DNA from: Capitella teleta
Taxonomy: Eukaryota; Annelida; Polychaeta; Capitellidae
Length of the DNA stretch: 64,000 bases
Assembly (NCBI GenBank): GCA_000328365.1
Contig: KB307982.1
Coordinates: forward strand, 92,038 to 156,037
Reading direction: 5' to 3'
How positions within the stretch are numbered: position 1 is the first letter of the stretch; each line of letters starts with the position of its first letter. Of this stretch, positions 1 to 13,745 are shown one piece after another. A model generated the notes under the pieces. That model saw only the letters and a list, made by a program, of their open reading frames with translations, had not been told where the DNA came from and made no database searches. A program made the position numbers and the translations under genes.

Positions 1-4
1 ATGC

Positions 5-118
5 GTACTAGGGTTAATGTAAAACACTCCTTCATGAGTAGATCACTGGTTGCTTTCTACATGTATATTACAGATAGGTCTATTTACCTGGCATTAAGCG
101 TACCCTTTTTGATTGAGC
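5..118 (+). repeat. Dispersed repeat block, copy A, 5' part
   Basis: The stretch beginning GTACTAGGGTTAATGTAAAA and ending near GCATTAAGCGTACC is matched, with scattered differences, at about 21104-21218. In both copies a LINE-like or AT-rich segment follows, and then a second shared block. It may be part of a larger composite repeat. Confidence 0.6.
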
Positions 119-120
119 AA

Positions 121-530
121 GGCGAAGTCACCGTAGGTGTTCTGCTTGACTTTTAAAAGGCATTTGACACCATACAATATAAAATTCTTTTCTCCAAGCA
201 TTTGAGGTATGGAATCCGCGGCACCCCTCATCGCTGGTTCACTAACTACTTATCGGGTCGTCAACAAAGGGTAATTTCTAATGGCTGTACTTTTAATGAC
301 TGTATTGATTTAATTTTCTTGTAGTGTTCCACAGGGTTCCATCCTAGGTCATTGATTGTTTTAGTTATACATTAACGATGTCACTTTTGTCTCTGAACGT
401 ATGCATTTTACTCTCTTCGCTGATGATACTATTGCTTTCAACTCTGCTCCCAATGTCGACGCAGCGATAACTAGTATGGACGAAGAATTAAGGCAACTTA
501 ACATCTGGCTCGATGCAATTTGTTTTATTT
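121..530 (+). mobile_element. LINE reverse-transcriptase relic (CR1/Jockey-like)
   Basis: Read in shifting plus-strand frames, this stretch gives the fingers and palm motifs of a non-LTR reverse transcriptase. A GVLLDF-stop-KAFDTI block is followed by YGIRGTP, WFTNYLSGRQQRV, a broken PQGSILG-like segment and a broken F-ADDT block. These are standard LINE RT motifs. The reading is interrupted by stops and frame changes, so it is a dead 5'-truncated fragment. The fold and motif order are clear; the exact clade (CR1, Jockey or relative) is a guess. It lies inside the repeat block whose flanks recur at about 21.1 and 22.4 kb. Confidence 0.75.
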
Positions 531-616
531 TGGACATTTTTCTTACATTATAATAAACAATTTTATCTTATCATATATATGTAACACAGAGGTCGCCCAA
601 CAATTGCACACTGAGA

Positions 617-1183
617 CATAAAAAACGGCGAATTTTTCATTCAAAATCCTGATGCAACTCATTCCGTTTGTTATTCTCGTTCCTCTTCCAACCTGTTCCT
701 CTATTTGCTTCCTCTTCCTGCTGCATATATAATTTGCTTGCACTTAAAAGTTTTTAGAACCCAGCTGAATTTGCATAAATTAGCAAACAAGCAAAGGGAT
801 AATGGTGATAACGATGTTCATGGGTAGAAATAGCCTATGGAAGAAACGCCCTAAATGTATTGAACTTGGGTAAAGCAAGAGAGTGTAATTAAGTGGGACA
901 TCATGGGATTTGTATATCGTTCGCTCTTAAAATCACCACATCAGTATAGTAGTACCTGTAGAGAATAGTGTATGTGCACTCATTTGTATTAACTACTGGC
1001 ATCATTATACATAATTATAGGATGATATAGCAACAATTGCCAAGCCACTTCAAGCCTCTGCTAGCCGCCGATCACAATACTGAGCCGATATTTCTGATTG
1101 GTGGAGCGGCTTTAGCAGCTAGCCGGTCATTTTTACCTCAGTCAGCCGATTCTGGCCAATTACAATCTGCTCCGGGGTCTATT
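617..1183 (+). repeat. Dispersed repeat block, copy A, 3' part
   Basis: About 570 bp here align by eye almost end to end with 22436-22998. Shared landmarks are a CATTCAAAATCCTGATGCAA-type start, CTGTTCCTCTATTTGCTTCC, GAAACGCCCTAAA, AAGTGGGACATCAT, and a terminal part rich in AGCCGAT/AGCCGCCGATC. The last 130 bp form an imperfect palindrome (AGCCGCCGATCACAAT against GATTGGTGGAGCGGCT). No protein is encoded: the plus-strand ORF at 1037-1366 crosses the repeat boundary and has no homology that I recognise. Confidence 0.75.
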
Positions 1184-1829
1184 AACGCAAATGTCTCTTG
1201 CCTGAAGTCCTGCACATGCAGAGGTCTGCTGCCAAGCCTCACGGAGCTTGGCGTCCGGAGCTCGGCTCTCTCCCAAAACGGATTGCCGCACATGCCAGAT
1301 TATACGCGCTGGTTATATAGTTGCATGCACGCGCTAAACAATTTGCAGAGGAGCTATCTGTACTAAGGCCTAAATAATTATTTTACAACAAAACTATTAA
1401 CGATTAAATTAAACATTCATTAATGATTAATCCACACCGTATCGATAATATATGCCTATAGATAATAATTATTACGTTGTAGGACGTGGCCGTCATCGGA
1501 GCCTTGAATCCTCCGTAGAGGGTGATGACCTTCACAACATGTTCCAAGTTTGAATGTCTTTGCTAAATTAACGAGCCATCTAATAAGCTGGTTATGCATG
1601 TACACTGTTGTGTTGTCTGCATAGAATATTTCCACATGTACATGTATATTTCAATTAGAAAGCAAATTAGTTCTCACTAATTGGTTGGTAATTGACTGAT
1701 TGACGGAGCGTCATTAGAGGTGCTGTTCATTCGTTGTATTCATAATAGCAATTATCATTAATTTTATTGTCCTACAAAATGCGATCCTGGCGTCGTAAAG
1801 CTTTGTTTAATTCTTGGTATACCTGGTCG
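1184..1829. other. Noncoding spacer
   Basis: AT-rich sequence with no coding pattern and no recognised element. It contains several short ACATGTACATGT palindromes of the kind scattered through the whole window. Confidence 0.5.
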
Positions 1830-2115
1830 TACACCTGTAATCTCTCTTTATTCAACCGCGCGCTCGCCGAAAGTGCAGAGGGTCGTGGGTTCGATTCCCG
1901 TTAGGCAACTCGCCGGGTTCGAATTTCGCGGCCTGAAAACCCAAATGTCCACCACAGCATGACACATTGCATAGTGTCGAAATGTGGTACCTGGTTGGAC
2001 AAAAATGGCATCGATTAAGTAGTTGCTCCTTTCGGAGTTGTGATCCTGGTTCGCTGAGGGCTTACGTGTCACCTTGGGGGGTCCTATAACCAGAGAAAAT
2101 ATGCGAACCGCATAG
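1830..2115 (+). mobile_element. Probable tRNA-derived SINE relic
   Basis: The segment at 1888-1901 reads GGGTTCGATTCCC, a strong RNA polymerase III B box (T-arm) motif. It is preceded by CGCGCTCGCC, which resembles the D-arm/anticodon region of tRNA-headed SINEs. About 200 bp of unrelated body follow. No clean cloverleaf can be drawn and the A box is degraded, so I do not call a functional tRNA. A second GGGTTCGAATTTCG motif occurs at 1916-1929. The SINE assignment is inference from the B box plus body layout. Confidence 0.4.
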
Positions 2116-3100
2116 AAGAGAAGTCAGTTATAGTATATATATTATATTAGGATCACCAAGTGATAATTGGTTTTGCCGTTCTCAATGTTATTCGCTCAGT
2201 TGTCTCGATCTGTTGGCCTCACTCGGAGATGACACGTGGCAGAGCAAAAAGACCCCCATTGTGAGCTTCTAATGGCTTTCTTCTTGGGGTGCGAAACAGG
2301 ATTTAAATGTTTTTATATATTGTACAACGTAAATGCAGTGATCATAGTCAGTCTTTATTCCACCCTCATTTCTCCATGATCTACTGTCTCGCGCGTATTA
2401 TAATCACGTGTATGGGATTTCAGACGGACTCACTTTCTCATCTGCTATCTTGTCTTCATCCTTAAAATTCTACCTGTGAAACTAACAAATGTAGAAGCTG
2501 CTTGGATCAACAGTCACCATCTAGACCTAGAATCAAAGCAGCGCGCGGGGGTTGCATGAGCGCATCTCACTATAACATATAGCACTTCCAAGTAACACAA
2601 CTGATGTGGGGGTGATTGTTACTCCTACTCGTCTACTTACTCATCAATTAGCGAAACACTGGCAAGAGTATTAGTCTCATTGTGAATCTACACAGAATAG
2701 AGTGTGCAAATAATTAACGAATTCAGAGTCACGAATTTTTGCATAATCACATCTCGTTGAGTAATAATAGGAATTTTAGAATTATATTAAATACGGTGAT
2801 TTTATTATTATGCATGCTGTAAGTTCTACTCACCAAATCAAGTGCACACAAACAAACAAACAAACAAACAAAAAAAAAAATCAGCTAAAAATGAATTTTG
2901 ACATAAAAACATACTAATACTCCGAAATATCAAATTACCTTCGATGACTCAACAGAATACAAAATAGTTCACGGGCTTACAGATAAAAAAAAATCCATCA
3001 GAGATGTGATCAAGGAAAATTTTGAAAGAAGATATTAATGTAGTATATTTAATGAAATGTATGGCAGCGATATTAGCCCATTATGCTGGGATCTTGCCAC
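2116..3100. other. Noncoding spacer with (AAAC)n microsatellite
   Basis: No coding pattern. A short (AAAC)n tract running into poly(A) lies at 2848-2880. Confidence 0.5.
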
Positions 3101-3104
3101 TATT

Positions 3105-4045
3105 TACTTGGTTGAGCTAGAAGAGATCCAATTTGAAATTTTGATAAATCGCTGTGACCTTGACCTTTGGCCTTCGACCTACAAATTTCTTTGGAAATTG
3201 CAGAATCACATGACTTCTGAGAACACAAATATAAAATCATATTAGTAATTGGTAAGGTTATTAAATGCTTTAATTACCATAATTACATTGATCTTATAGA
3301 GCAACCTCATTACCAATTGGGATTTTGTACGCTGTATATGCTAGATAGATACCATGCAATTTTCAAGACTACAGTTCGCATTGCGACCGAGATATTAACA
3401 TTCTATTTTTTTTTTTTTTTTTTTTTTTTTTTTCAAATCGTGTAAAAACACAGGACTGTATTGGGATGCTCCCAACAAAACACAAGAGTAATAATGATAA
3501 AAATCAATGGTAAAAGCCGGTGCAATGGCAAGTGCTTGTGAAAGTGCAAGGTGAATTAATATTAAAATCAGTTAGAAATTTCTGCTGATAAAAATCATAC
3601 GCTCTACTCATAAAAACATTGAGCCAAAGTGACATCCTGACATCGAGAGGTAAAAGATTCCATAAGTGAATAATTCGATTAAAAAATTATGACTTAAAAT
3701 GTTCAGTGCGAGCAAAATGACTATAGACAGATTAATACTGTTGTTGGAAGATCTAAGAAAAGTACTAGTAGATGATGATGCTACGGAAAATTCATTACTA
3801 AAATTCCGAATGAGGCTAAGACGATTGAGATTCAGAATGGTGCCTTGACAATCGGTAAATACCAATTTAAGTTACTCAGCTGTGTGTACAATAATAAAAG
3901 CGCGAAATGCACAAAACTAATCAGAGACATAGAAAATTTGATTTTACATCTCCCATTGAAATTTTGAGGACAAAGATAAAAGGTCGAGGTCATGGTGAAT
4001 TTCTAAAATTTCAAACGGGGTCGGCCCTGGCTCATTCATTATTTG
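3105..4045. repeat. Inverted pair of GACCTTGACCTTT-type repeats
   Basis: At 3127-3185 the plus strand carries CAATTTGAAATTTTGATAAA followed by GTGACCTTGACCTTTGG. The reverse complement of 3970-4025 carries a related string (GTTTGAAATTTTAGAAATTC, then ATGACCTCGACCTTTTATC). The two are diverged inverted copies about 0.8 kb apart. They may be the ends of an old non-autonomous DNA element or two independent insertions of the GACCTTGACCTTT repeat common in marine invertebrates. A poly(T) tract of about 30 bases lies between them at 3404-3434. No transposase remains. Confidence 0.4.
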
Positions 4046-5043
4046 AGCGACGACTTTGTGGTTTCTCCGGTAGCTATATTCATTGATGCCAACACCTCAG
4101 ATGGAAAGGCCGAAATTATGGGTGCTGACAATCGTGGTTTGGTGATCGAGGATCTGAGGAGAGAGTTGAAACTCTTAATGAGATTCTAAGTTTCTATCGG
4201 TGGTTGACCTTCAAATGGTAAAGCCCCGGCCGGGTCAGAGAATGTCGGACCAATCAGGCCTCAATACTAAAGAATTTGAAATTTGTACTAATCAAGAATG
4301 CAGACTCCCTCTCTCCGCTATATATATAAAATAGCATTTGGTTGACTTTGTAAAATAAATTGAGAAACCGTTCATTTCAATCTGTGAAATCTTAATTTAG
4401 CAGGCTTTTTCGTGATACAGCGAGTTAAATTGATTACATTACGACAATGTTCTTTGAAGGTTTTTTGGACACCATTTAAGACATGGTTTCTTTCATTCTA
4501 CATTGCTGTACATGTTTTTTAGTACAAAATATTTTATAATTGACGCATGTTCCTTTTACCGAATTAGGCGAAGGTGAGGACACGGTCTAGACCAAGACAA
4601 GGAAAGAATGTTAAACCAAAGATATGAATAAAAATGTTCACCTCTATTTCAACAATTGACAGTCCATGGTATATTATCAAATTTATATTAAAACAAAATA
4701 ATACAGAAAAGCCATTTGAAACAAAAATGACAAAAATGAAAAAAAGACCCATATGCAAAATAGAACATATTAATTAATAAACTGGAAGGAGGAAAACAAT
4801 TAAAATACATAAATGCACACAAAAATCCTCACGTACAGTAATTAAATACACACCAAACCATAAGAAATATGCGCAATCAAGGGTAGAAACATCTGGTATA
4901 AGCAAGAAAAAAAGATAGGGCTACAAAAATATCAGTTTAGAACCTTTCAGATAAGCACCAGGACATATAGATAAAATAGGTGGCAGCGCTTTGGGATCTT
5001 GAAGTGGCGCTGACAAGAAAAGTATTTCAGAGAAGTATTTCTT
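4046..5043. other. Noncoding spacer 3' of PSME4
   Basis: AT-rich sequence with no coding pattern. It contains the presumed PSME4 3'UTR (the gene runs leftwards and stops at 5044). I see no certain poly(A) signal. Confidence 0.4.
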
Positions 5044-8000
5044 CTAGGCATAGTAAGAGGGTGACACGAGCAGACCAGTGAGCACACACAACTGGTCATC
5101 GGTGAATTTCTCTTTGTGGTCACTCCAATTGTCGTGATGGGTACGTTTGAAGTTGCTCAAGCAATTCTTCACAGTCATCTGAGCATAAAAAAAAAATAGT
5201 GTAATTGACAAAGAGACATACCTAGTCATGAAATTGATACACTATGTTTAGCCAAGGTCAAAATAATAATAGACAATCTCTCAAGTCATAGAAGTTTATC
5301 GCTCCACAAACAGAATCCGATTATTGCAAGAAGAAGAGTTACTTACTTGGATGGGTTGTGGATCATCAACATGGTTACTCAAAGTCATTAAGATATCAGG
5401 AAGACACTCGGGGACGTCATATGGAGAGGCCAGGACACAAGCGCACAGGCCTGAGACCCCAGCATGCCTCTTGACAAGGGCCTCAGATGGAGTGGTGACC
5501 GTAAACTTCCTTTTCTTAATCCTTGTGCGACTGAGGGAGGTGAAATGATCCTGCAAAAGCGAAAGAACATGAAACAGTATGAGTATATAAGGATTAAAAA
5601 CACGAACAGTGAGTTCTTGGTTCACTGGGAAGTACTTGCAGAGCAAGAGAGCGCCAAATGCCGATGCCGCCTTTGTGCGAACCTAAGAAAGAAATCAATC
5701 TGATGAATTTTGATGATGGAATAACTTTATGGCTGACCTGCACATGCTCATCACAGAGTAATGCATAAAACAACTCTCTGATTTCCGAAATCAATTCCGG
5801 TTTGTCAAATAAGAAATAATTCCTAAAGACAGTGAATTGGATGTAGATGGAGATGAATTCTCTGGCATGCCACGAAGACATTTTGGAAACCTAGCAAAAA
5901 GACTGTTAGTAAATGCAGTTTCAGTAGCTATGAAAGTTTACCTGTTTGATGACTTTGAGGACATCAAGAACTTTATCTGGGGTGAGCAGGCATTGAGCCA
6001 TAATGTAGAGAGTCTTCATGACCTCTGCACGAAGGTCAGCATCCTTGTGATTCGTTAGGCTGCACAACTGTAACCATGGCAGCCAATTTGCTCATCAATA
6101 ATCAGAAGATAAAAACACCAAATATCGGAACTAACATCTACTCTTTTACACAGTTATATGCCTTATAAATGGAGTTTTTACCAAGCTTAAGATAAAAACA
6201 TCACTCACGATTGGGAGCAATTGAAAAGCATCTCGATGAATCCCGCTCGGTAGCGAATATGTGTTCACGTAACTCTCAACTAATCCCGCACACAACCAAT
6301 GCATAACTACAGGAACAAAGCTTCAAACTTAATCAAGCATCTTAAGTAAAAACAAACCTGTCCGGCACGTCCTGATTGCAGTCTTCCTCTCCTCCTCTTC
6401 CTCATCTTCTTCCAATTCCATAGGCTCAGCTGAAATTAGAAACAGGAATACATACAAATTGGTCTTTGTTAAAAACAGGTTTTAAAATTCACCTTCGGGA
6501 GCAGCTTGTCGGAGGAGCATTTGTTCCATCGTCGAACTAAGCACTTGGCCCTCGAGAGCGTCAGCTGTGAGCTCATCGGCCACAGCAGGATCAGCAGGTG
6601 AGATGTCGTTATTTTTGACGTCAAGAAGAAGCTGAAGTCGAGGGAGGGCGAGGTTGAGAATGAACTCGGAGAGACTGGGAGAAGATAAACTGGGGTCCAC
6701 ACAAGGGGTATCCTGCTTGTGAATTCGATTCAGGAAACTATGATAGAAAAATGAGGATTATATTCCAGGAGCTCATTTTTTTTTCCAAAGCGCTTACTAT
6801 CCAATCTTCTGTCGAACAGACTCGTAGGGATGGGCAAGATGTTCAGATAGATACTTCATCGCATGATGCAGGAGTTCTGGGACTCGCCACTCAGCTTGTG
6901 AAATGAGACCAACTAACATCTGCAGACGACTGAAGAAACAAAATTGAAGACTTTTCAAATGAACCATTTACAATTACCATTTATCGACAAAGGATCCACC
7001 CTCGCCATTCAGAGGGTTCTCCATGAAAGCATGAATAATCACAGCGAGCTTCTTAGGGTCACGATCGCCCTGCGAAGGAGACACAAATGAGATGCGGGAA
7101 CATGAGATGTACTAAACTCACAAAAGCACCAGAAAGATTTGAAATCCACCAATCGGCAGACTCTGTTGAGATATTACTGAAAGCTGTTTTGATGACTGGC
7201 AGTAACCAATCCCACAATGCCTTGGTCTAGAGAGTGAAGAGAAATATATTGACGATGTAAAAATTATAAATTAAATTCATTACTTTGTGATAGCCCCAGT
7301 TTTTCGATCCAATGATGAGGGCAGAGACAAGGTCAGAGGCCAACTGCTGACTTGGTTTGCGAGTGTTTCGAGAAGTATCAGCGACCAATCGTTCAATGTG
7401 AGGTCTGAGGAACGGGACGAATGCATCACCGTAGTTCTTGAAGAGTTGCTGTGGCAACGACAACAAAACGTGAATGGTAACAACAAAATTCAAATTAATC
7501 CAACTCACGATGAAGCAACGGCAAGTCACAGAGCCACGACCTTTGAGTTTGGATTGAGTTTCAAGCGCTTTGAACTTGATGAATTGATCGACAAATTTCT
7601 GATCAGTGAAATACTTGTAGACATGTTGTTCACTCTCTGATAGACTTTCAAAATCTCTGTCCAGTGGTGGCTGATCTTTTGTCGGAGCATACACTTCGAC
7701 TTTCCTACAGACGGTAAGTCAAAAATTAAATCAAATTTGATAAGAGACTTGAAGACGTACTTGGCCCATGTGTGATAGCCAATGTACGTGTGCTCAACAA
7801 ACACGCAGCTGTTCCACTTCTCTTCGCTTTCATAAGGATTACTTTTACCATCGTACAACATCCACTGATTATCTGGACGAATACCAGGCACCAGAGTTGA
7901 AAGGTCAGCTGGTCGCTCAGTGCCACCAAGTTTGAACGGGTCAATTTCGACTCGGACTTGTTTCCGTTTGTGCTGGCGAAGAATGCTTCCAAGAGATCTC

Positions 8001-11000
8001 AAACAAATCTTGATAAAAAAAAACAATTCTGCAACATTGAAACAAGGAATAAAAATTTATGCTACCTTGCGAATTTTCACTGAATCATTGATTAAATCAC
8101 GCGTGAACATTTCCACAGCGCCTGCGGGTAGCTTGATATCCGATCGAATGAGAGAAGAAATCATGGTTAGGGCCATGTGATGGAAGCGCCAGTGTCTTGA
8201 GGAAAAATAATAAAAATATTCATCAATATATCCCAGTCAACATGAAGTCAACTCACAAGCTGCCGCCCTCAACCAAGTTAAGTAGAGTTTCAACAAGACT
8301 AAGGAAATCTCTGAAAACATAAAACACTTGAGAAATTGTATTCCATGATCCTGACAAAAACCCAACTGCTTGGCTTTCGCTATCCTCTGTACTTCCGCTG
8401 TTTCTCCCTGTTTCAACTCCGACTCAGTCGGAGCATTGACTGCAACAGAACTTCCCTTGGCCCAGAAAGCCCTCCCTGACTCAATCAGAGCAGGTGAGCA
8501 CTGTTGAATATTCATGAGCCTAATGAATAAACAAACAAACCAGAATCAAATACCCTGAGAGACAAAAATGGTGTCTCTTGCAAGCGGACTCCTTCTTGGA
8601 CGCTTTCCAACAATTTCAAAATCGAAGGTTTCTCCGAGTGTTTGGATTGCACGAGCGCCGACCACGTCAACTTCATGTATTCCCAGATTCCACACTTCAT
8701 CCTGTTTCCAAATGGGTTCATTCTCACAAGGAAAAACAGTGACGCCTGTGCACAAATTTCAAAGTTCAATTCAGGCTTCTTTCGCGAAGGTGTTTTAAAT
8801 ACCTTATGTTGGTGATGTTCCACTGATGGGTCATCCTTTAAATAGCTGAGAATTCGCTCATGGAAGAAATCCAGAGTGGCAGGGTAGAGGCAGAAACCAT
8901 CACCAAGAATCTGCTGTGCAGTCTTCCGAATCTGTGTGAAGAATGACACGCTTATTGAGCGAGAAGAAAGCAATAAAACTATGAACTCACGCTGCTGTAG
9001 TGGCTGTACGACAATCGGAACATATCGTCAAATAAATCCTGGTGGAATCGAGTGAAATTCTCACTCATTTTCATGAATACACGTTTCTGTTAAGAATGAA
9101 ATCAGTATACCAACAGAACCCTAGCTTTGAAGGCAAACCTGATGTCGCAAAGTTATCTCTTCCTTCAGAATTAGAGGAGAATAGAACTTCTTGCCTTGGC
9201 GCTAAAATGTAATTTAAATTACATTACATACGCTGACTATACTCTATGCTTGTGCTTACGTAAATTCGCATATTCTTCTTGCCGCTCAGATACTCGTTAA
9301 GTCTCGAGATTTGACCTTTCTCAAAGTTCATAGCGCAACCATAATTGAATAGGAGAGTCCGGTACACCTTAAAGACACAAGACAAATGATTGTGATTGTC
9401 AATTTTCCTCATACAAACTTTGCAGATGACTTTCAAGCTGAGAGTGTCGTCCTCCTGGTGAGCCAGCATGTAATCTAAACATAAAAGCAATAAACGCGAC
9501 ACAAAAATAAAACAGATACTGACCAACAAGCGGGCGCATGGTCTCCGCTACCATACGACGTACATTCTTGCCATCGATGGAGATGCCTTCGGGGTCATGA
9601 CCTGCGCTGGCCTTCAACTTAGTCAAGGGCACAAGACTCTCAGTCCTGAGAATCACGAAAAATCATGCAGCATGGAAGTATAATTTCTAATAGACATACT
9701 GTTCAACTGGCAGTTTTTCAGAATCTGTCCAGAAGTTCAATAGAAACGCAGCCCCTTCAATGCAGTGCGCGATGATATTCAAACTCTGCTTCAAGTCATC
9801 TCTTGACAGAGTCTTCTCTCCTTGGCTGTGCGATTTGATGCGATCAAGTTCGGGTAAGAGGAAAATCCGTAGCAACTGCTCAGCAAATGCTTTCTCTTCC
9901 TTCGACGGCATGTGCCATTCAACTTCAAAATCATTCGGATGATACAAACGAAACCAGTCCTGTTTAGAAAACATAAACCAATCTTAATGAATAATAAATT
10001 AACAAAACATACCCTGATCGGGAGATATTCCTTCAGTGAAGTGCTCTGACGTTGCATGGGACTAAGAAGCTTCCCAAACCACAACAGAGTCAAAGATCGC
10101 AACAGACCAGCCAGAATTTTGTGACCAATTTCCGAAGCTTCCTTGCAGCGTAAGTGAATGGTATCGCGAATGATGGCGACCAAAGAGTCCTTGTAGAGAA
10201 GTAATGGTTTACCCGCAGATACCACCAACTGAAGAGAGAGAGAGAAAAAAACAAGTCAAGAGTGAGATCAATTGTAAGAAAAAAACCCGCACCCCAGATA
10301 TCAGAGTGAGATTCCACAAGAGTTCGTTATCAAGCTGTTCTTCATCTTTCACGTTTTCCGCTGAAAGTTTGTATAAAAATAAATAATATAACAGGGATTA
10401 GTTGAGTTGAACTCACACGAAAACCTCCTGGACACCTCGTCAATGACATACGGCAGTAACACTTTCAGGGTATACTCTGGATTGGCCTTTTTAAGAGAAG
10501 AACAAAACTAATTAGCAAAAATAAGTCCCGAATATAGACGACAGACCTTCACGCATGCTTTCACCAAGTAGTTGACAGTTCGACCGCGAACCTTGACCTC
10601 AACAATGTTGGATGTGACGTGATGAAAGAGGCGTTGCACGATAGACTGCAAAGGCAGATATTCAGAAGCTAAAAAAAAACAAAAACTAACTACTCACTTT
10701 GAAGATAGCCTCTGAGCTGTGCAGTGTAATGCAATTGAAGGAATTTACGATCTGTTTGACTATCAGGCTTTCTTCCTTGTTGTACTGTGACTGCACAGAG
10801 ACATCGCTGCCCCTGGTGTTCTCTTGTGATGTGTTCTCAATCAACACGAGAATTCTTCAAGAGTAGAAATAATTATAATCCAAACAAACTCAAAAGATTA
10901 TCGGCTGATACCTATCCATGTACTGCAAGACAAAATCTTCAAATTGAGCTGAAACCATGCAGAGCTGGATCTCCTCCTCAGTGAGGTCATTGCGGAGTTG

Positions 11001-13464
11001 TACGGCCCCTGAGCAATCAACGATAGGAACTGTGAACACCAAGCCGGATATCAAAGCTAAAGTGTTCTGGGTACGAAGATACAAAAAAAAAATATATATA
11101 TATATTAGTCTGAATAACTGATAATCACAAGACTCACGACACTCTTATTCAAGTCATTGGAATCGATTCCTGGTAGGCATAAATTGAGCATAGGCAGAAT
11201 GTGGTGTCTAATCTCAGGGAATCTTTCGTGATTGGCTAATATGTTGCCAATGCAGGCGCAGGTCACGGAGAGACAAGCAATCAGACGATGGGGTTCAGTG
11301 AGAGTCTCCAGAGCGGGATACAGACTGTAAAGAGAAAGAAATAAGATCATTTATTTCTTAACGCGATCTTAATGAATCCCGACACTCACATGTCGAGCAT
11401 AGGAGGAATAGCTATGTCTGGTCTGAGGTCAACCAAGTACTTGAGAGTCCGCGCAGGAAGCTCACTGCCGGCTTTGGAGAACATGGCCAGTTCAGCCACA
11501 GGCATCATGTTGCGGACAAAATCAGCAATCTCTTCATCGGTCAATTTGTGAGAATCCGGGATGGGAGGGGTCCAGCGCTTCATGGTACGTTCTCTGCGAG
11601 TTCGCATATAGAATCATACAAACAGAAAAATGTCTTTCAACTAACCTTTGCACTCGAATGTGAAATTGGAAGGCACTGAGATGCATGAAGTTGAACAGCT
11701 GGTTCTGTAACCACAATAAGAATAAGTAAATTAATATAAATTAATAAAATAAACTTACCACCCACATTCCAAAGTTAGACGGGTGGAACAGAGATCGAAC
11801 GGAAGACAGAAGTTTGTTGAACAGTTTTGCCGTACTTGATCCCCCGCCCTTAAATATCAATAAAAATATGACATCCAGATATCACATTAAGCAGTATGAC
11901 AAACCATCATAGCAATAATCCACTTGCAGACAGAATTCAAAGGGTAGCTACTGCCTCCATGGGGAACCCTGCTTTTGATTTTCACGCCAACGGGTAAACC
12001 CAATCCACGTTGCAGCCGGTTGAAGATCTGTTGATCAGATTATTGAAGCTCGATTAAACAAACTAGAACTCACCTGTGGGAGAAATGGTTCCCAGTCTAT
12101 GTGGCCAATGTTGTCAGAAGCCAAACGACCAAAGAGTTGGATCATGTCCTGCGACGAGGAGAAAATAAGTCATCAGAAGATTTATCAAGATAACAAGTTA
12201 CCTCTTCAAAGCCAAAGTTGACATCATCAATCCAAATTTCAAAAAGCTCTTTGAACCATAGTCTGTAGTGAAGAAAACTATTAGTTAAAGAACACGAGGA
12301 TGGAAGGGGACTCACTTGTAGCCCTTATCGTGATGCTCTGGTGGTAAATAAGTTGGTAAAAATTTTGAGAGCAAAAAAATTCCCTCTTGCATTTTGGAGT
12401 CAATGGGGCAGAGGAACGGCCGCCACTCATCCAACATCTCTTGTGTGGCTTCCAGAGGGAAAAACCTAAAGTTTTCAAGTTATAACAAATCATCCGTTGA
12501 TTGAGTATTAAACTTACTCTCGGCAGAGAGTGACTACTTCTTTGTAGAGATTTCTGCAATGCCTGAGAAAAATCCGTGCATTTATAACACCGAGGATTCA
12601 TTCTCTTCAACTTACTCTGCATCGTACATGAGGAGAGAGTGAAGTCGGCTCGAGTAAAAGGCTTCGTTCATTATCTTGTATAAAGGTCGCCATGGAAGTT
12701 CAAGATCTCCCCTGAAGAGATACTTTCGATGCCTGTAGAAGACATGCATTGTGAGTTTGCTTAAATCTTTTTCTTCTCAATTCACTTGAGGATCATGAGA
12801 AGGAAGCTGGCAGCAGAGCCAGAGAACACATGTTCATCCTCCGCGGTTATAATCATCTCATAAAAAGCCTTCACAAACTGAATATGGTCTTCTTTGCTGA
12901 ACTTCAGGCCATGCAGAAGGGTGTATCTAGAAGGCAAGTATAACATATAAATCACACAAAAATATTCATTCCAGATTTCCAGAATAATTTTGTAATAATA
13001 ATTATAATTGAGATCGCCCAGAAAAAAAAAATCATGCGCAGCATAACTTTGAAAACAATCTTCAATTCATTCACATTTGACTGCGAACATTTCATGTATT
13101 AAATAAGAAGTTTAATCGACGCGTGTCGGCGTGATGGCGATCGCAAAATTGTCACTACACAAAATTGAGAAGCAGGCTAATAAACACAATTCTATTGAAA
13201 GGCCAGAAAAACTGTAGATAACGCCTAAATATTCCATTGTAGATACAAAATCAGAGATGACACTTACTCAAACGTGAGGCGTGACCCCCACCAAAGAGAC
13301 CCCGAAGACAGGTCTCGGAGGCAGAGGGCCTTTCCAAGCTGTGCTTTGATTTCAGCAAGTTGTTGAATAGATTCTTCATCATTTTGCTGGGGATATGGCA
13401 GGAGTCGGTTGATTTTGATTTCCTGTTGGAATTTGGAGTCGACCTCCATTTCTGTCTCGTCCAT
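5044..13464 (-). CDS. PSME4: Proteasome activator complex subunit 4 (PA200/Blm10)
   Basis: This gene encodes the large HEAT-repeat solenoid that caps the 20S proteasome and opens its gate independently of ATP and ubiquitin. The coding sequence is split into roughly 30 or more small exons read right to left. The first exon is 13268-13464 (start M-D-E-T-E-M-E-V) and the last is 5044-5178. Blocks that match the vertebrate protein in order include [10 protein letters not shown]-like sequence, [84 protein letters not shown] and [16 protein letters not shown]. The protein ends S-Y-Y-A: the C-terminal YYA is the HbYX-like tail that docks into the alpha-ring pocket. I saw no frame breaks at the exon joins I checked, and the gene spans only 8.4 kb because the introns are tiny. 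It is divergent from the acylphosphatase gene. Confidence 0.95.
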
Positions 13465-13745
13465 TTTGCTAATGACAGCTAGAACATGTCAACTTGAATG
13501 CTCTCTTAACGATGACTATGCTGCAACCTGAGTTCCGGTGTATGCATAAGAAATAATCAATTCACAAAGAAATAAAGAAAAACTTTGTCCAGTGGATCAT
13601 AACGGATCACGAATCAATTAATTCATAGTATACAAGCACAGAATATATTACGTAAGAGAATTACATGCGCTCGAAGGCTTAAAGAAAAAATGAAATTAAA
13701 ATATTTTTGTACATTTCGTTTCAATACAGATCCAATGCCCTGGCA
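13465..13745. promoter_or_regulatory. Divergent promoter between PSME4 and acylphosphatase
   Basis: Only 281 bp separate the PSME4 start codon (minus) from the acylphosphatase start codon (plus), so the two 5'UTRs and promoters must share this spacer. A TCATAACGG motif lies at 13597-13605. No TATA box is obvious. The shared promoter is inferred from spacing. Confidence 0.55.

Noticed and set aside
1855-1930. Possible functional tRNA gene (strong T-arm motif)
   Set aside because: No complete cloverleaf: the acceptor and D arms do not pair and a non-tRNA body follows. A SINE relic is more likely.
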